A DNA stretch of 64,000 bases, taken from assembly GCF_023100905.1 (NCBI RefSeq), contig NZ_CP064686.1, forward strand, positions 1,364,001 to 1,428,000. The letters run 5' to 3'. Numbering within the stretch: the first letter of the stretch is position 1; each line of letters opens with the position of its first letter. The position numbers and the translations under genes were made by a program. The notes below the pieces were generated by a model. It was not told where the DNA came from and searched no databases. It was given only the letters and a program-made list of their open reading frames with translations. This stretch comes from Bradyrhizobium sp. 4. Lineage in GTDB: Bacteria; Pseudomonadota; Alphaproteobacteria; Rhizobiales; Xanthobacteraceae. Shown here piece after piece: positions 35,792 through 45,468 of this stretch.

Positions 35792-36628
35792 GTGAATCTA
35801 GGTCTACCAGATGACAACGCGGTCGCAGCTAAATCGTCGGAAACGGACCCTCGTGGTCCAATTCACGCCGATGGAGCGGGCCGTCCGCTGCGTGAGCGGA
35901 AGACGCTGGTATTGACCGGGGCATCGCGCGGTATCGGTCGCGCCACGGGAAGATTGTTTTCGGAAGCCGGTTGGCGCATCATTTCTTGCGCGCGCCAACC
36001 ATTCGACGCGGTGCGCTGCCCATGGGACTCAGAGGGGGATAGCTATATCGAAGTCGACCTGAGCGATCATCGGACGCTACCGCGCGTGGTTGCCCAGATA
36101 AAGGAGCGCCTTGCCGGCGCACCGCTGCAGGGACTGATAAACAATGCCGGAAACTCGCCAAAAACGCCAAACGGTGCCCGGCTCACGTCGCTGGCGACCT
36201 CAGTCGATACCTGGATGAGCGTGTTCCACCTCAATCTGGTGGCGCCGATCCTGCTCGCTCAAGGTCTGTTCGATGAGCTAAAAGCGGCGTCAGGCTCGAT
36301 CGTCAATGTGACTTCGATCGCCGGAGCGCGGGTGCATCCATTTGCAGGCACGGCATATGCCACGTCGAAAGCTGCGCTCGCTTGTCTCACGCGCGAAATG
36401 GCGCACGACTACGCCTCACATGGCATTCGCGTCAATGCGATCGCGCCCGGCGAAATCAAGACGGACATTTTGTCGCCTGATACGGAAGCGCATCTTGTGC
36501 CAAAGATCCCACTACGCCGGGTGGGTACACCCGAAGAGGTCGCCAAGGTCATTTTCTTCCTATGTTCAGATGCGGCAAGTTATGTCACGGGTGCCGAAGT
36601 GCCGATCAATGGCGGGCAACACTTGTGA
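35792..36628 (+). CDS. fixR: FixR, short-chain dehydrogenase
   Basis: A 278-residue short-chain dehydrogenase/reductase encoded upstream of nifA. It shows TGASRGIGRATGRLF (NAD(P) binding), NNAGNSP, the catalytic Ser in VNVTSIAGAR, and YATSKAAL (Y-x3-K). In B. japonicum FixR has no known essential function. GTG 35792 was chosen: GGAAGGGAG lies 6 nt upstream, and the length equals the B. japonicum protein. The ORF is open 5' across the sigma54 promoter, which is noncoding. nifA follows after ~260 nt. Confidence 0.9.
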   Translation: MNLGLPDDNAVAAKSSETDPRGPIHADGAGRPLRERKTLVLTGASRGIGRATGRLFSEAGWRIISCARQPFDAVRCPWDSEGDSYIEVDLSDHRTLPRVVAQIKERLAGAPLQGLINNAGNSPKTPNGARLTSLATSVDTWMSVFHLNLVAPILLAQGLFDELKAASGSIVNVTSIAGARVHPFAGTAYATSKAALACLTREMAHDYASHGIRVNAIAPGEIKTDILSPDTEAHLVPKIPLRRVGTPEEVAKVIFFLCSDAASYVTGAEVPINGGQHL

Positions 36629-36887
36629 GTGAATCCGTTCCTGGCGAACCCGACTAACTCAGCTTCATCGATCGAAGCCATGTTGGCCGGGCGAATCCGC
36701 GCAGCGAGTTGGAAAGAATAAGCGCAAAATCTAGTCACTGTAAGTGCTGCCGGCGTGCCATGAAGAGCCGTCATCTCTCGCCCCCGGCCTGAGAATTGGA
36801 TGTCAGATCGAGGCAGGCATGCAACACGAGTCTAACAAGTCCGATCGAGGTGATGGGGAGGATCAAGAAAGGAACGGAGAAGTCACT

Positions 36888-38648
36888 ATGCTGGACAGCG
36901 TTTCCCTGAGCGAAACACCAAACTCAACCTCCGGCGCGGACCCTTCCGCTTCTATTCTGCCGTCGCAAGAGAAATCGCTAAGCACGATCTTTGAAATAGC
37001 GCACACGCTCACTGGCCTATCCCGGCTCGAAGCCAAGCTGGCGAGCGTCATCGAGCGGCTGCCATCGCTCGTGCAGATGCGGCGCGGCATCGTATGTCTG
37101 TTCGAACATGACGGGCTGCCCGAGATCATCGTAGACGACGGCCGGAGCGAAGGGCGCGACGCGCGTTGCGGGGGGCGCTTGCCGCAAGGAGCAATTGATC
37201 AAATTGTGGCGACGGGGCGGCCGCTCATCGTCGAGAACGTAGCGCTGCATTCGATCTTCAGTTTTTCGGAAGTCGAGATGATGCTAGACGCCGCCCGTAA
37301 TACGTGTGTTGCCTTCATCGGGGTTCCCATAGAGATCGACGAGAAAGTTGTGGGTACGCTGAGCATCGACCGCATCGCAGACAACGGGACGCATGCGCAG
37401 CTCGAGGACGACCTCCGCCTGCTGACGATGGTCGCAAGCCTTCTGGGCCAGACGGCAAAGCTGCATTGCACCTTTGTGCGCGACCGCGGGCGGCTTATGG
37501 ACGAGGAGTTCGGGCTGCAGACGCAGCCTTCGTCCGAGCTCAAGCCTCATGGCCGGGAGCGTAAGAAGGTCCAAGTCGAGGGAATTATCGGCGACAGTCC
37601 GGCGCTGCGCGCGATGCTTGAGAAGATCGAGCTGATCGCAAAATCGAATAGCACCGTTCTGTTGCGTGGCGAATCGGGCACCGGCAAAGAGCTGGTAGCG
37701 AAGGCTATTCACGAGCGTTCAGCGCGCGCCAAACGCCCCTTTATCAAGCTGAATTGCGCAGCCCTCACCGAGACGGTGCTGGAATCCGAATTGTTCGGTC
37801 ACGAGAAGGGGGCGTTTACGGGCGCATTCAACGCGCGCAAGGGTCGCTTCGAACTCGCGGACAAGGGAACGTTGTTTCTGGATGAGATTGGCGAGATCTC
37901 GGCGTCGTTCCAGGCGAAACTCCTGCGCGTGCTTCAGGAGCAGGAGTTCGAGCGGGTGGGCGGCAATCAGACGATCAAAGTCGACGTCCGCGTGATTGCT
38001 GCCACGAACAAGAATCTTGAAGAGGCGGTGGCAAGGAAGGAGTTTCGTGCCGATCTCTATTATCGCATTAGCGTGGTTCCTCTGCTACTGCCGCCGCTGC
38101 GCGAAAGACGCACTGATATTCCGCTTCTCGCCGTTCGATTCTTGAAGAACTTCAACAATGAGAACGGCCGTGCTCTGGTCTTCGAGTCAAGTGCGATTGA
38201 CGTTCTTATGAATTGCGGATTTCCCGGTAATGTCCGTGAGCTGGAGAACTGTGTGCAGCGGACCGCGACCCTGGCGCACGGATCGTCGATCGTAAGAGAC
38301 GATTTTGCCTGCTGCCACGGGCAATGCCTGTCGGCCACGCTATGGAAGTGCGGGCTGGAGCAAGTGGCACGACAGCCGAGCCCGATAATCTCACTTCCCG
38401 CGAGGCTGAGCATGCCGCCGACACAAGCTGTGGCACACGTTCAGCCGGTCGGTAGCGAACTGACGCCGCTAGAGCCACCCGGCCGACACAACATAGGTGC
38501 CGCCAAGGTCACAGATCGCGAGCGCGTAGTCGCCGCGATGGAAAGGTCCGGGTGGGTACAGGCCAAGGCGGCGCGCTTGCTTGGACTGACGCCGCGCCAG
38601 ATTGGCTATGCCTTGAGAAGGCAAGGTATCGAGATCAAGCGCTTCTGA
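36888..38648 (+). CDS. nifA: NifA, oxygen-sensitive sigma54 activator
   Basis: A 586-residue master activator of nif/fix genes. GAF domain ~30-195; AAA+ domain ~233-460 with Walker A GESGTGKE (261-268) and the sigma54-contacting GAFTGA (308-313); C-terminal Fis-type HTH (WVQAKAARLLGLTPRQIGYA). The rhizobial redox motif C-x11-C-x19-C-x4-C is perfect (Cys 443, 455, 475, 480), so activity should be lost in oxygen. ATG 36888 has GGAACGGAG upstream; ATG 36819 would add 23 residues. Co-transcribed with fixR. Confidence 0.95.
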   Translation: MLDSVSLSETPNSTSGADPSASILPSQEKSLSTIFEIAHTLTGLSRLEAKLASVIERLPSLVQMRRGIVCLFEHDGLPEIIVDDGRSEGRDARCGGRLPQGAIDQIVATGRPLIVENVALHSIFSFSEVEMMLDAARNTCVAFIGVPIEIDEKVVGTLSIDRIADNGTHAQLEDDLRLLTMVASLLGQTAKLHCTFVRDRGRLMDEEFGLQTQPSSELKPHGRERKKVQVEGIIGDSPALRAMLEKIELIAKSNSTVLLRGESGTGKELVAKAIHERSARAKRPFIKLNCAALTETVLESELFGHEKGAFTGAFNARKGRFELADKGTLFLDEIGEISASFQAKLLRVLQEQEFERVGGNQTIKVDVRVIAATNKNLEEAVARKEFRADLYYRISVVPLLLPPLRERRTDIPLLAVRFLKNFNNENGRALVFESSAIDVLMNCGFPGNVRELENCVQRTATLAHGSSIVRDDFACCHGQCLSATLWKCGLEQVARQPSPIISLPARLSMPPTQAVAHVQPVGSELTPLEPPGRHNIGAAKVTDRERVVAAMERSGWVQAKAARLLGLTPRQIGYALRRQGIEIKRF

Positions 38649-39005
38649 ATAAAAAGTCGGCTGGCGTGTCTCTCGATCGCCGGGCGCGGTAGGAGAGCGT
38701 GCGCAAGAGGCGGTACTCTGGTCCATGAAGCGGATACGAAACCGATGTGCTCTGCTTGGGAGGCCATGCCGGGAGCGTAAGCCATCTTCGCGTCAGCCGC
38801 GTGCTGGTCATCGTCTGCTTGCAATGTATTCGCCCTATGAGAAATGATTAGGTGTCGAACCAGCGCAAGATCGCGGCCGGGCCGTTTATGGCGCGACTCA
38901 GATGAGAGAGATCACGTCCCGCTTTACGCAGCTCGTCGCAGTCCCAACGGTCTCACCGTCAATCGCCAGCCGTTGCATTCGTCACTCATCGGCGAAGTGC
39001 CTGGG
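38649..39005. other. Intergenic between nifA and fixA
   Basis: Contains no gene. I looked for a NifA upstream activator (TGT-N10-ACA) ahead of the fixA promoter and found no perfect copy; the nearest is TGT-N10-CAA at about 38852. Confidence 0.5.
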
Positions 39006-39021
39006 TGGTATGACAGTTGCT
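39006..39021 (+). promoter_or_regulatory. Sigma54 (-24/-12) promoter of fixA
   Basis: TGGTATGACAGTTGCT fits the RpoN consensus, with GG and GC 10 nt apart and TTGC at -12. It ends 38 nt before the fixA ATG. NifA is encoded just upstream and is the obvious activator. Confidence 0.8.
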
Positions 39022-39059
39022 ATTCGTGGGGAGCCTGCTCAACATCTTAGGAGAAGCAT

Positions 39060-39926
39060 ATGCACAGCATCGTCTGCATCAAACAGGTCCCCGACTCCGC
39101 ACAAATCCGCGTGCATCCTGTCACGAATACGATCATGCGGCAGGGCGTGCCGACGATCATCAACCCATATGATCTGTTCGCACTGGAAGCTGCGCTCGAG
39201 CTACGAGACAAGTTCGGCGGTGAAATCACTGTTCTGACAATGGGGCCGCCGTCGGCCGAAGAATCTCTTCGAAAGGCGCTGACATTCGGTGCCGATCGTG
39301 CTGTCCTGCTCACCGATCGTAGTTTCGCAGGCTCTGATACGCTGGCGACGAGTTACGCTCTGGCGTGCGCGATTCGCAATATCGGCAAGGAATATGGCCC
39401 ACCAGACGTCATATTCACTGGCAAGCAGACTATCGACGGCGATACGGCGCAGGTGGGACCTGGCATTGCAAAGAGGCTCGGGGTCCAGCAGCTTACGTAT
39501 GTTTCAACAATCAAAGCGTTGGACTTCAAAGAACGCACGATCGATGCGGAACGGCGCTGCGAAGGAGGAGTCCAGGTGCTGCGTTCCAAGCTTCCTTGTC
39601 TCATCAGCATGTTAGAGGCAAGCAATCAAATTCGCCGCGGTGCAATGATCGACGCCCTGCGTGCGGCCCGTGCCTCCGTCGTAAAATGGAGCGCTCAAAC
39701 TGCCGGCGTGGATGACATGGCCAAATGCGGTCTGAGGGGGTCGCCGACAGTCGTCAAGCGTGTCTTCGCGCCCTCCGCACGAGCGGAGAAGGCGACGTGG
39801 GTGGAAGCGGCCGAGCAGCCGGCGCAAGCGTTGATCGACGCCATGTTCAAGCGCAACCCTACGCTCGAGACGGAGCTCGCACAGCTTGCGCGCGGTACCT
39901 CATCCGCCCAAACTAACGGTGCGTGA
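39060..39926 (+). CDS. fixA: FixA, electron-transfer flavoprotein beta subunit
   Basis: A 288-residue ETF beta-type protein (SIVCIKQVPDSAQIRVHP, NPYDLFALEAALELRDKFGG, GADRAVLLTDRSFAGSDTLA, TGKQTIDGDTAQVGPGIAKR). FixA with FixB, FixC and FixX forms a bifurcating complex feeding electrons to nitrogenase. fixBCX are not in this window, as in B. japonicum where fixA lies apart. Ribosome site GGAGAAG precedes the ATG. Preceded by a sigma54 promoter, followed by a hairpin about 270 nt downstream. Confidence 0.94.
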   Translation: MHSIVCIKQVPDSAQIRVHPVTNTIMRQGVPTIINPYDLFALEAALELRDKFGGEITVLTMGPPSAEESLRKALTFGADRAVLLTDRSFAGSDTLATSYALACAIRNIGKEYGPPDVIFTGKQTIDGDTAQVGPGIAKRLGVQQLTYVSTIKALDFKERTIDAERRCEGGVQVLRSKLPCLISMLEASNQIRRGAMIDALRAARASVVKWSAQTAGVDDMAKCGLRGSPTVVKRVFAPSARAEKATWVEAAEQPAQALIDAMFKRNPTLETELAQLARGTSSAQTNGA

Positions 39927-40402
39927 AGTCGCCGCTGATCGAGCGGAGCCAGCGACGGCCCGGGTCGTGGTCATGCATTGGCCCGACGCTCGGTGCACCA
40001 GGCACGATTCAAGCTTTTCGACCGCTAGCTGAGAATTGGCGAGCTGCGATACACCTTCTTCCTATGCAATGTCGAGCCGTATCGGGACGAGCCGTCGCTG
40101 ATGCTGAGTCGGAATGGCTGAGCACTAACGCAACGCTCGATGCGTTGTGTGGTCGAGCGGCGCGACTCGCACTTTTCGGTTAGGTGAAAAACGAGCAGAG
40201 CTCGCGCGAGGGAGATACATCCCTCGCGCGAGCTCCACGTGCGCTGCCATGCAAACTTAACGGGCACGTCTTGAGGCTGCATGAATTCCGCAGTGGCCCG
40301 CGGCCCGCCGAGTGGCACGCGGACTACCGAGATCACCGCAAGGACCGCCACGCACCCCGCTCAGTTCAGTCTTGGACGTGAAGGTCCCCCGTGGGCGCGC
40401 TG
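39927..40402. other. Intergenic between convergent fixA and MFS gene
   Basis: No gene supported. Apart from the long hairpin at 40198-40235, nothing was recognised. Confidence 0.5.
40198..40235. terminator. Perfect 16-bp hairpin, candidate two-way terminator
   Basis: GAGCTCGCGCGAGGGA (40198-40213), 6-nt loop GATACA, and its exact complement TCCCTCGCGCGAGCTC (40220-40235). It sits between the converging fixA and transporter genes. No U-tract follows on the plus strand, though a GTTTTTCACC run flanks it on the minus strand, so it would suit the leftward transporter transcript best. Confidence 0.55.
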
Positions 40403-41752
40403 CTAACGTGTGGTAAATTGCGCGCTTACGGCCCCGTTAGACCCCTCGGGTCGCGACAGCTTCGCAACTCTGTTGGTGTTTCCTGGATAAATCCTGAGCG
40501 CGGCGATAATGCCGAGCAAAGCTGCAAACATCAACCAGAAACCCGGCGAAGCCTTGTCGTCGGTCCGATCGATCAGCCAAGTCGATGCCAGCGGCGTAAA
40601 GGTACCAAAGAGAGCTGCGGCGAGTGCGAAGGCTAAAGAAAAGCAGGTTGTGCGAACGTGCTTCGGCACGATTTCGACCAAAGCGCCCAACATGGCGCCG
40701 CTGTAGGTGCCAAAATAGAACGAGAACATCATCTCCACTACCACCATCTTGCCAAAGCTTGGGTCGGTCACAAGCCAAGACAACGCCGGATATACAGTCA
40801 CCAAGGCAAGGCCAGCAATGGTCAGCAAGACCGGCTTCCGACCGATTCTATCAGAGATCGCGCCGCCGATTGGGTTCCAGATGAAGTTCGTCACGGCGAC
40901 CAAAAGCGTCACCAAGAGCGTGTTCTGCGAGGACAGCTGCAATACGTGCTTGCCGAACGTAGGCGTGTACACTGTGACGAAATAGAAGGTCGTGGTCGTC
41001 AGCATTGCGATCATCATGCCAAGAATGACAATGCGCCAGTTCGCAACTGTGGAGGCAAAGACCTCGCGGGCCGTTGGGTGGGTCTTCATGACCAGAAACT
41101 CCGGAGTTTCCTCCAGCGTCCGGCGCAGGACGAAGATAAGCGGAACGATCAGGCAGCCAAGGAAGAATGGGATCCGCCAGCCCCAGGCGGCAACCATTTC
41201 GGCCGGAAGTGCTTCGCTCAAAAAATATCCGATAAGAGCCGCGACAAAGATCGCAACCTGCTGGCTCGAGGACTGAAACGATGTGTAAAAGCCGCGGTTA
41301 CCCGGGGTGGCAATCTCGGAGAGGTAGACGGAAACGCCGCCAACCTCAACGCCCGCAGAAAAGCCCTGCAACAGCCGTCCGAACAGCACGATCGCGGGTG
41401 CGGCAATGCCGATCGTTGCATAGCCGGGACAAAAGGCGATGATGACGGTGCCAATAGCCATAATCGAAAGCGTGATGATCAGGCCTTGCCGACGGCCAAT
41501 CTGGTCAATATAGGCTCCAAGCACAATCGCGCCAACAGGTCGCATCAAAGCCCCCAGCCAGAACACACCGAAGGTGTTAAGCAGTGAAGCGGTTTCGCTT
41601 CCTGATGGAAAGAACGCGTTTCCGATGGCACTGGCGTAGAACCCGAACAAGAAGAAGTCGAACTGCTCGAGGAAGTTGCCGCTCGTCGCACGTAAGATGG
41701 CGCCAATGCGCGGTTTGGCCTTTGACGCTTGCGCGATGGACGCTGGTGACAT
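40403..41752 (-). CDS. MFS metabolite:H+ symporter (MHS/citrate type)
   Basis: A 449-residue, 12-segment major-facilitator protein of the metabolite:H+ symporter group that takes up organic acids such as citrate or tricarballylate. Motifs: FLEQFDFFLFGFYASAIGNA (the D/E-x-F-D-F start), GAYIDQIGRRQGLIITLSIM, GFSAGVEVGGVSVYLSEIAT, WGWRIPFFLGCLIVPLIFVL and SDRIGRKPVLL. Substrate not deducible. It lies between fixA and glmS and might supply carbon to bacteroids (inference). Start ATG 41752. Confidence 0.85.
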   Translation of the reverse strand: MSPASIAQASKAKPRIGAILRATSGNFLEQFDFFLFGFYASAIGNAFFPSGSETASLLNTFGVFWLGALMRPVGAIVLGAYIDQIGRRQGLIITLSIMAIGTVIIAFCPGYATIGIAAPAIVLFGRLLQGFSAGVEVGGVSVYLSEIATPGNRGFYTSFQSSSQQVAIFVAALIGYFLSEALPAEMVAAWGWRIPFFLGCLIVPLIFVLRRTLEETPEFLVMKTHPTAREVFASTVANWRIVILGMMIAMLTTTTFYFVTVYTPTFGKHVLQLSSQNTLLVTLLVAVTNFIWNPIGGAISDRIGRKPVLLTIAGLALVTVYPALSWLVTDPSFGKMVVVEMMFSFYFGTYSGAMLGALVEIVPKHVRTTCFSLAFALAAALFGTFTPLASTWLIDRTDDKASPGFWLMFAALLGIIAALRIYPGNTNRVAKLSRPEGSNGAVSAQFTTR

Positions 41753-42445
41753 GGCGAGTTTCCTCTCGGTTTGAAATGGCCGGTTCCGGAGAAAATCTCA
41801 CGCCAGCCGAGTGCAGTTTCATGGCCGCGAATCTGCCATAAGGGCACTATCGACCAACCCGTAAGCGCCTGACGTTTCCGGCATATTTTCGGCAATTGCC
41901 GCAAACTCGCACAGTTTTTCGGGCGTTATTCCGCTCGCGTCGCAGGAGTGACTCTCAACCTATTGAAACCTCGGGCAATTCTCGGTGGAAAGGTTGTTGT
42001 CTGTGGCGTGGCCGAATTCCTCATTGAGCGCACCGACATGCAATGAAAAGCAAGGACGAGATGCATGGCATAGAGCGGCAGGGAAGAGCTGCCGTGAGAT
42101 GTCTGCTAGAACAGCTCGCGAGCCTGCGATTGGAGCCGAGGTGCGTTAGCATCTCACCCGATGTCCAGCGATTTGGCCTCGAGTTGCTCAACTTAACCTG
42201 AGGTTTACGGAAAAGATTTGGTGAGCGTGCTGGTGATCGAGCCCGTCCGATAGCGCCGGTCGCCATGCTCGGGCAAGTGCCACGTTGTCCTTCGAAGGAG
42301 CCCTCGCTTACGGAGGGCTATGAACCGCCGCGAAACCATGCGGTGGCATCGGGCCAGCGGCTGGGCGGCACATCGTAATTCGATCTGACCGAGGCTTGTG
42401 CGCATTCGGAATCTGACCACGATGTCCAGGTCGCATCAGCTTGCC
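41753..42445. other. Intergenic, MFS upstream region
   Basis: About 690 bp between the MFS start and the glmS stop. No protein-like frame, nod box or sigma54 promoter was recognised. Confidence 0.45.
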
Positions 42446-44272
42446 TTACTCGACAGTTACCGATTTCGCGAGATTTCGGGGTTGGTCGACGTCCGTGCCC
42501 ATCAGGATGGCCGTGTGGTAGGCCAGAAGCTGCACCGGAATCGCATAAACAATGGACGTGAACGTCGTATCCATCTCCGGCATCACAATCGTCGCGAGTG
42601 AATCCATGGATACCTCTGCGGCTCCCCGAGCGTCCGTTATCAAGATAATCTTGCCGCCGCGTGCGGCGACCTCCTGCATGTTCGAGATGGTCTTTTCGAA
42701 CACCCGGTCGCAGGGAGCAATGACGATTACGGGAACGCTCTCGTCGATCAAGGCGATCGGACCGTGCTTGAGCTCTCCGGCCGCATAGCCCTCGGCGTGA
42801 ATATAGGAGATCTCCTTCAGCTTCAGCGCCCCCTCCAGGGCCAATGGAAACGACGTGCCGCGACCAAGATATAGCACGTCACGCGATTTGGCGATGTCGC
42901 GTGCGAGTTTCTCGATCTGCGGCTCGCCGGCAAGCGCCGCGGTAACAAGCCGTGGGATTTCGATCAGCGCTCGCACGAGATCGACCTCGTCGCTATCCGG
43001 CAATTCACCGCGCGCCTTGCCAGCAGCGACCGCAAGCGCCGCAAGGACGACCAGCTGGCATGTGAACGCCTTGGTCGAGGCAACGCCGATTTCAGGTCCG
43101 GCGAGCGTCTGCAACACTGTCCCGCTTTCGCGCGCAATGGTCGAACTCAGTACGTTCACGACCGAGAGGGTATGCAGGCCTTGCGATTTGGCATAGCGGA
43201 GCGCGGCCAGCGTATCGGCCGTCTCGCCGGACTGCGAGATGAAGATAGCAAGATCTCCCTTGCGCATCGGCGCCTCACGATACCGAAATTCGGAGGCGAC
43301 ATCGAGCTCGACCGGAATACGAGCCAGCCGCTCGAACCAGTACTTGCCGACATGGCCGGCGTAGCCTGCCGTACCGCAAGCCGTGATCGAGATATGTCCG
43401 ATCTCGTTGAAGTCGAACGGAAGCTCCTGCGGCAGTGCCACGCTCTCGGTGGCGATATCGACGTAACGCGCCAGCGTCTGCCCGATCACCTCTGGCTGTT
43501 CGTGGATTTCCTTCGCCATGAAGTGGCGGTAGTTTGCTTTGTCGACGAGAACCGACGACGCGCCAGATTTCATCACCTCGCGGCGGACAACTGTGCCTTG
43601 TGCGTCGTAGACCACGCTGAAGTTGCGGTTGAGCACAGCCCAATCGCCGTCCTCAAGGTAGGTGATCAAGCCGGTAAGGGGCGCGAGCGCGATAGCATCC
43701 GATCCGAGATACATTTCGCCTTCTCCATGTCCGATCGCGAGTGGTGAGCCCTTGCGCGCACCGATCATGAGGTCGTGTTGACCCTTGAACAGGATTGCAA
43801 GCGCAAACGCGCCGACTAGCCGCGGCAGCGACGCTTTTACTGCCTCCTGCGGCGAGCAGCCATCTTTCAGATAAAAGTCGATGAGATGCGTCACCACCTC
43901 GGTGTCTGTTTCAGAGGCGAAATAGGCGCCATGCTGTTTTAGCTCCGCTCGCAGTTCGCGGAAGTTCTCAATTATGCCGTTATGGACGACTGCAACATTG
44001 TCCGTTGCATGGGGATGAGCATTGTGCTCCGTCGGCTTGCCGTGAGTAGCCCAGCGCGTGTGCCCAATCCCGACATGGCCTGAGAGCGGATGGCAGCGAA
44101 CGCGTGTCTCAAGGTTCCTCAGCTTGCCCTCGGCGCGTCGAAGCTCGATATGGTTTCCTTTGAGCGTTCCGATGCCCGCTGAGTCATAGCCACGATATTC
44201 CAGTCGCTTCAGTGAATCGATCAGACGATCCGCGACCGGACCGCGCCCCAAGATGCCGACAATTCCGCACAT
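42446..44272 (-). CDS. nodM: Glutamine-fructose-6-P aminotransferase (NodM/GlmS)
   Basis: A 608-residue enzyme making glucosamine-6-phosphate, the precursor of UDP-GlcNAc for NodC. N-terminal amidohydrolase with nucleophile Cys2 (MCGIVGILGRG), HTRWATHGKPTEHNAH and NGIIENFRELR; two SIS domains (ITACGTAGYAGHVGKYWFER, SQSGETADTLAALRYAK, ASTKAFTCQL; LGRGTSFPLALEGALKLKEI) and the ending NLAKSVTVE. Within a symbiosis region, next to nolK/noeL, it is most likely the nodulation paralogue nodM rather than housekeeping glmS. No nod box was seen immediately upstream (44273-44490). Confidence 0.9.
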   Translation of the reverse strand: MCGIVGILGRGPVADRLIDSLKRLEYRGYDSAGIGTLKGNHIELRRAEGKLRNLETRVRCHPLSGHVGIGHTRWATHGKPTEHNAHPHATDNVAVVHNGIIENFRELRAELKQHGAYFASETDTEVVTHLIDFYLKDGCSPQEAVKASLPRLVGAFALAILFKGQHDLMIGARKGSPLAIGHGEGEMYLGSDAIALAPLTGLITYLEDGDWAVLNRNFSVVYDAQGTVVRREVMKSGASSVLVDKANYRHFMAKEIHEQPEVIGQTLARYVDIATESVALPQELPFDFNEIGHISITACGTAGYAGHVGKYWFERLARIPVELDVASEFRYREAPMRKGDLAIFISQSGETADTLAALRYAKSQGLHTLSVVNVLSSTIARESGTVLQTLAGPEIGVASTKAFTCQLVVLAALAVAAGKARGELPDSDEVDLVRALIEIPRLVTAALAGEPQIEKLARDIAKSRDVLYLGRGTSFPLALEGALKLKEISYIHAEGYAAGELKHGPIALIDESVPVIVIAPCDRVFEKTISNMQEVAARGGKIILITDARGAAEVSMDSLATIVMPEMDTTFTSIVYAIPVQLLAYHTAILMGTDVDQPRNLAKSVTVE

Positions 44273-44490
44273 TTAGTCAGTTTACCTCAAGTTCAAAACA
44301 GAGCGTCCCGCAAGGCGCGCCTGACCAATTCGCTCGCTTTAGTTATCCGCCAATCTAGCCGTGCCTGCCCTCCATCGGGCACGCGGCACCCGGAGGTGCT
44401 CGAGCTCCAAGAAAACGTGGAGCCCTGTCGAATTCGCCGGGAGATCCTAAAGCAACTGTCTGGCAATCGCACAATGAGCGCCGTCAGCAG

Positions 44491-45468
44491 TTAGCAGCTG
44501 CATGAGGCTCTCGTTTTGTCCGATGTACCCGATACGGCCAAGAAGGCCCGGTAGGTCTGGCGCATTCCATCTACAAGCCATGTCCTCGCGCGCCAGCCGA
44601 GGCTTGCGAGACGGCTGACGTCGAGCAGCTTGCGCGGAGTGCCATCGGGGCGCGACGTGTCGAAGGCAATCTCGCCGCTGTAGCCAACGACCTCGGCGAC
44701 GACACGGGCGAACTCGGCGATGGTGATGTCCTCGCCTGTGCCGATATTGATCAGCTCCGGTCCCGAATAGCTCTTCATCAGGTGCACGCAGGCATCCGCC
44801 ATGTCGTCAACATAAAGGAACTCGCGCCGTGGCGTGCCGGTGCCCCACACGGCGACACTCTTTGCGCCCGCGACCTTCGCCTCGTGGAAGCGGCGGATCA
44901 GCGCGGCAACGACATGGCTCAATTCGGGATGATAATTGTCGCCGGGGCCGTAGAGATTGGTGGGCATCACGCTGATGAAGTCGCTGCCATACTGGCTGCG
45001 ATAGGCTTCCGCCATCTTGATGCCGGCGATCTTGGCGATCGCATAGGGCTCGTTGGTCGGCTCCAGCGGGCCTGATAGCACCGAGACCTCGCGCAGCGGC
45101 TGTGGGGCTAGCTTCGGATAGATGCAGGACGAGCCCAAAAACATCAGCTTTTCGGCGCCGTTTTGATGCGCGGCCTGGATCACGTTCGCAGCAATCGTGA
45201 TGTTGTCGTAGATGAACTCGGCCCGCAGCGTGTCGTTGGCGACGATGCCGCCGACTTTTGCGGCGGCGAGGAAGATCACCTGCGGCCGCGTTTTCGCGAA
45301 CCATTCGAACACGCCCGTCTGGTTGCAGAGATCGACCTCGCGCCGGTCGACCGTGACGAGCTGCACGTCCTCCCGCGCGAGCCGGCGCGCAATCGCGCTG
45401 CCGACCATACCGCGATGGCCGGCGACGTAGACGCTTTTGCCCTTCAGCTCAAACGGTGCGCTTGCCAT
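44491..45468 (-). CDS. nolK: NolK, GDP-L-fucose synthase
   Basis: A 325-residue NAD(P)-dependent epimerase/reductase converting GDP-4-keto-6-deoxymannose to GDP-L-fucose, the donor for NodZ. Seen: SVYVAGHRGMVGSAIARRL (nucleotide binding), AAKVGGIVANDT, the catalytic Ser in FLGSSCIYPKLAPQP, and YAIAKIAG (Y-x3-K), PTNLYGPGDNYH. Its 5' end overlaps the noeL stop by 20 nt, so they form an operon. Confidence 0.92.
   Translation of the reverse strand: MASAPFELKGKSVYVAGHRGMVGSAIARRLAREDVQLVTVDRREVDLCNQTGVFEWFAKTRPQVIFLAAAKVGGIVANDTLRAEFIYDNITIAANVIQAAHQNGAEKLMFLGSSCIYPKLAPQPLREVSVLSGPLEPTNEPYAIAKIAGIKMAEAYRSQYGSDFISVMPTNLYGPGDNYHPELSHVVAALIRRFHEAKVAGAKSVAVWGTGTPRREFLYVDDMADACVHLMKSYSGPELINIGTGEDITIAEFARVVAEVVGYSGEIAFDTSRPDGTPRKLLDVSRLASLGWRARTWLVDGMRQTYRAFLAVSGTSDKTRASCSC

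Noticed and set aside
38852..38867. TGT-N10-CAA as a NifA upstream activator site
   Set aside because: The right half is CAA rather than ACA, so it does not meet the NifA consensus.
40658..41587. 309-aa open frame on the plus strand
   Set aside because: It is exactly antisense to the MFS transporter gene, and its arginine/histidine/glutamine-rich translation has no protein-like pattern.
39927..42445. fixB, fixC or fixX following fixA
   Set aside because: None found; the next gene is a convergent transporter. In B. japonicum these genes also lie apart from fixA.
44359..44384. Inverted repeat CGTGCC...GGCACG upstream of nodM
   Set aside because: Only 6 bp with a long loop and no U-tract; too weak to call a terminator or operator.
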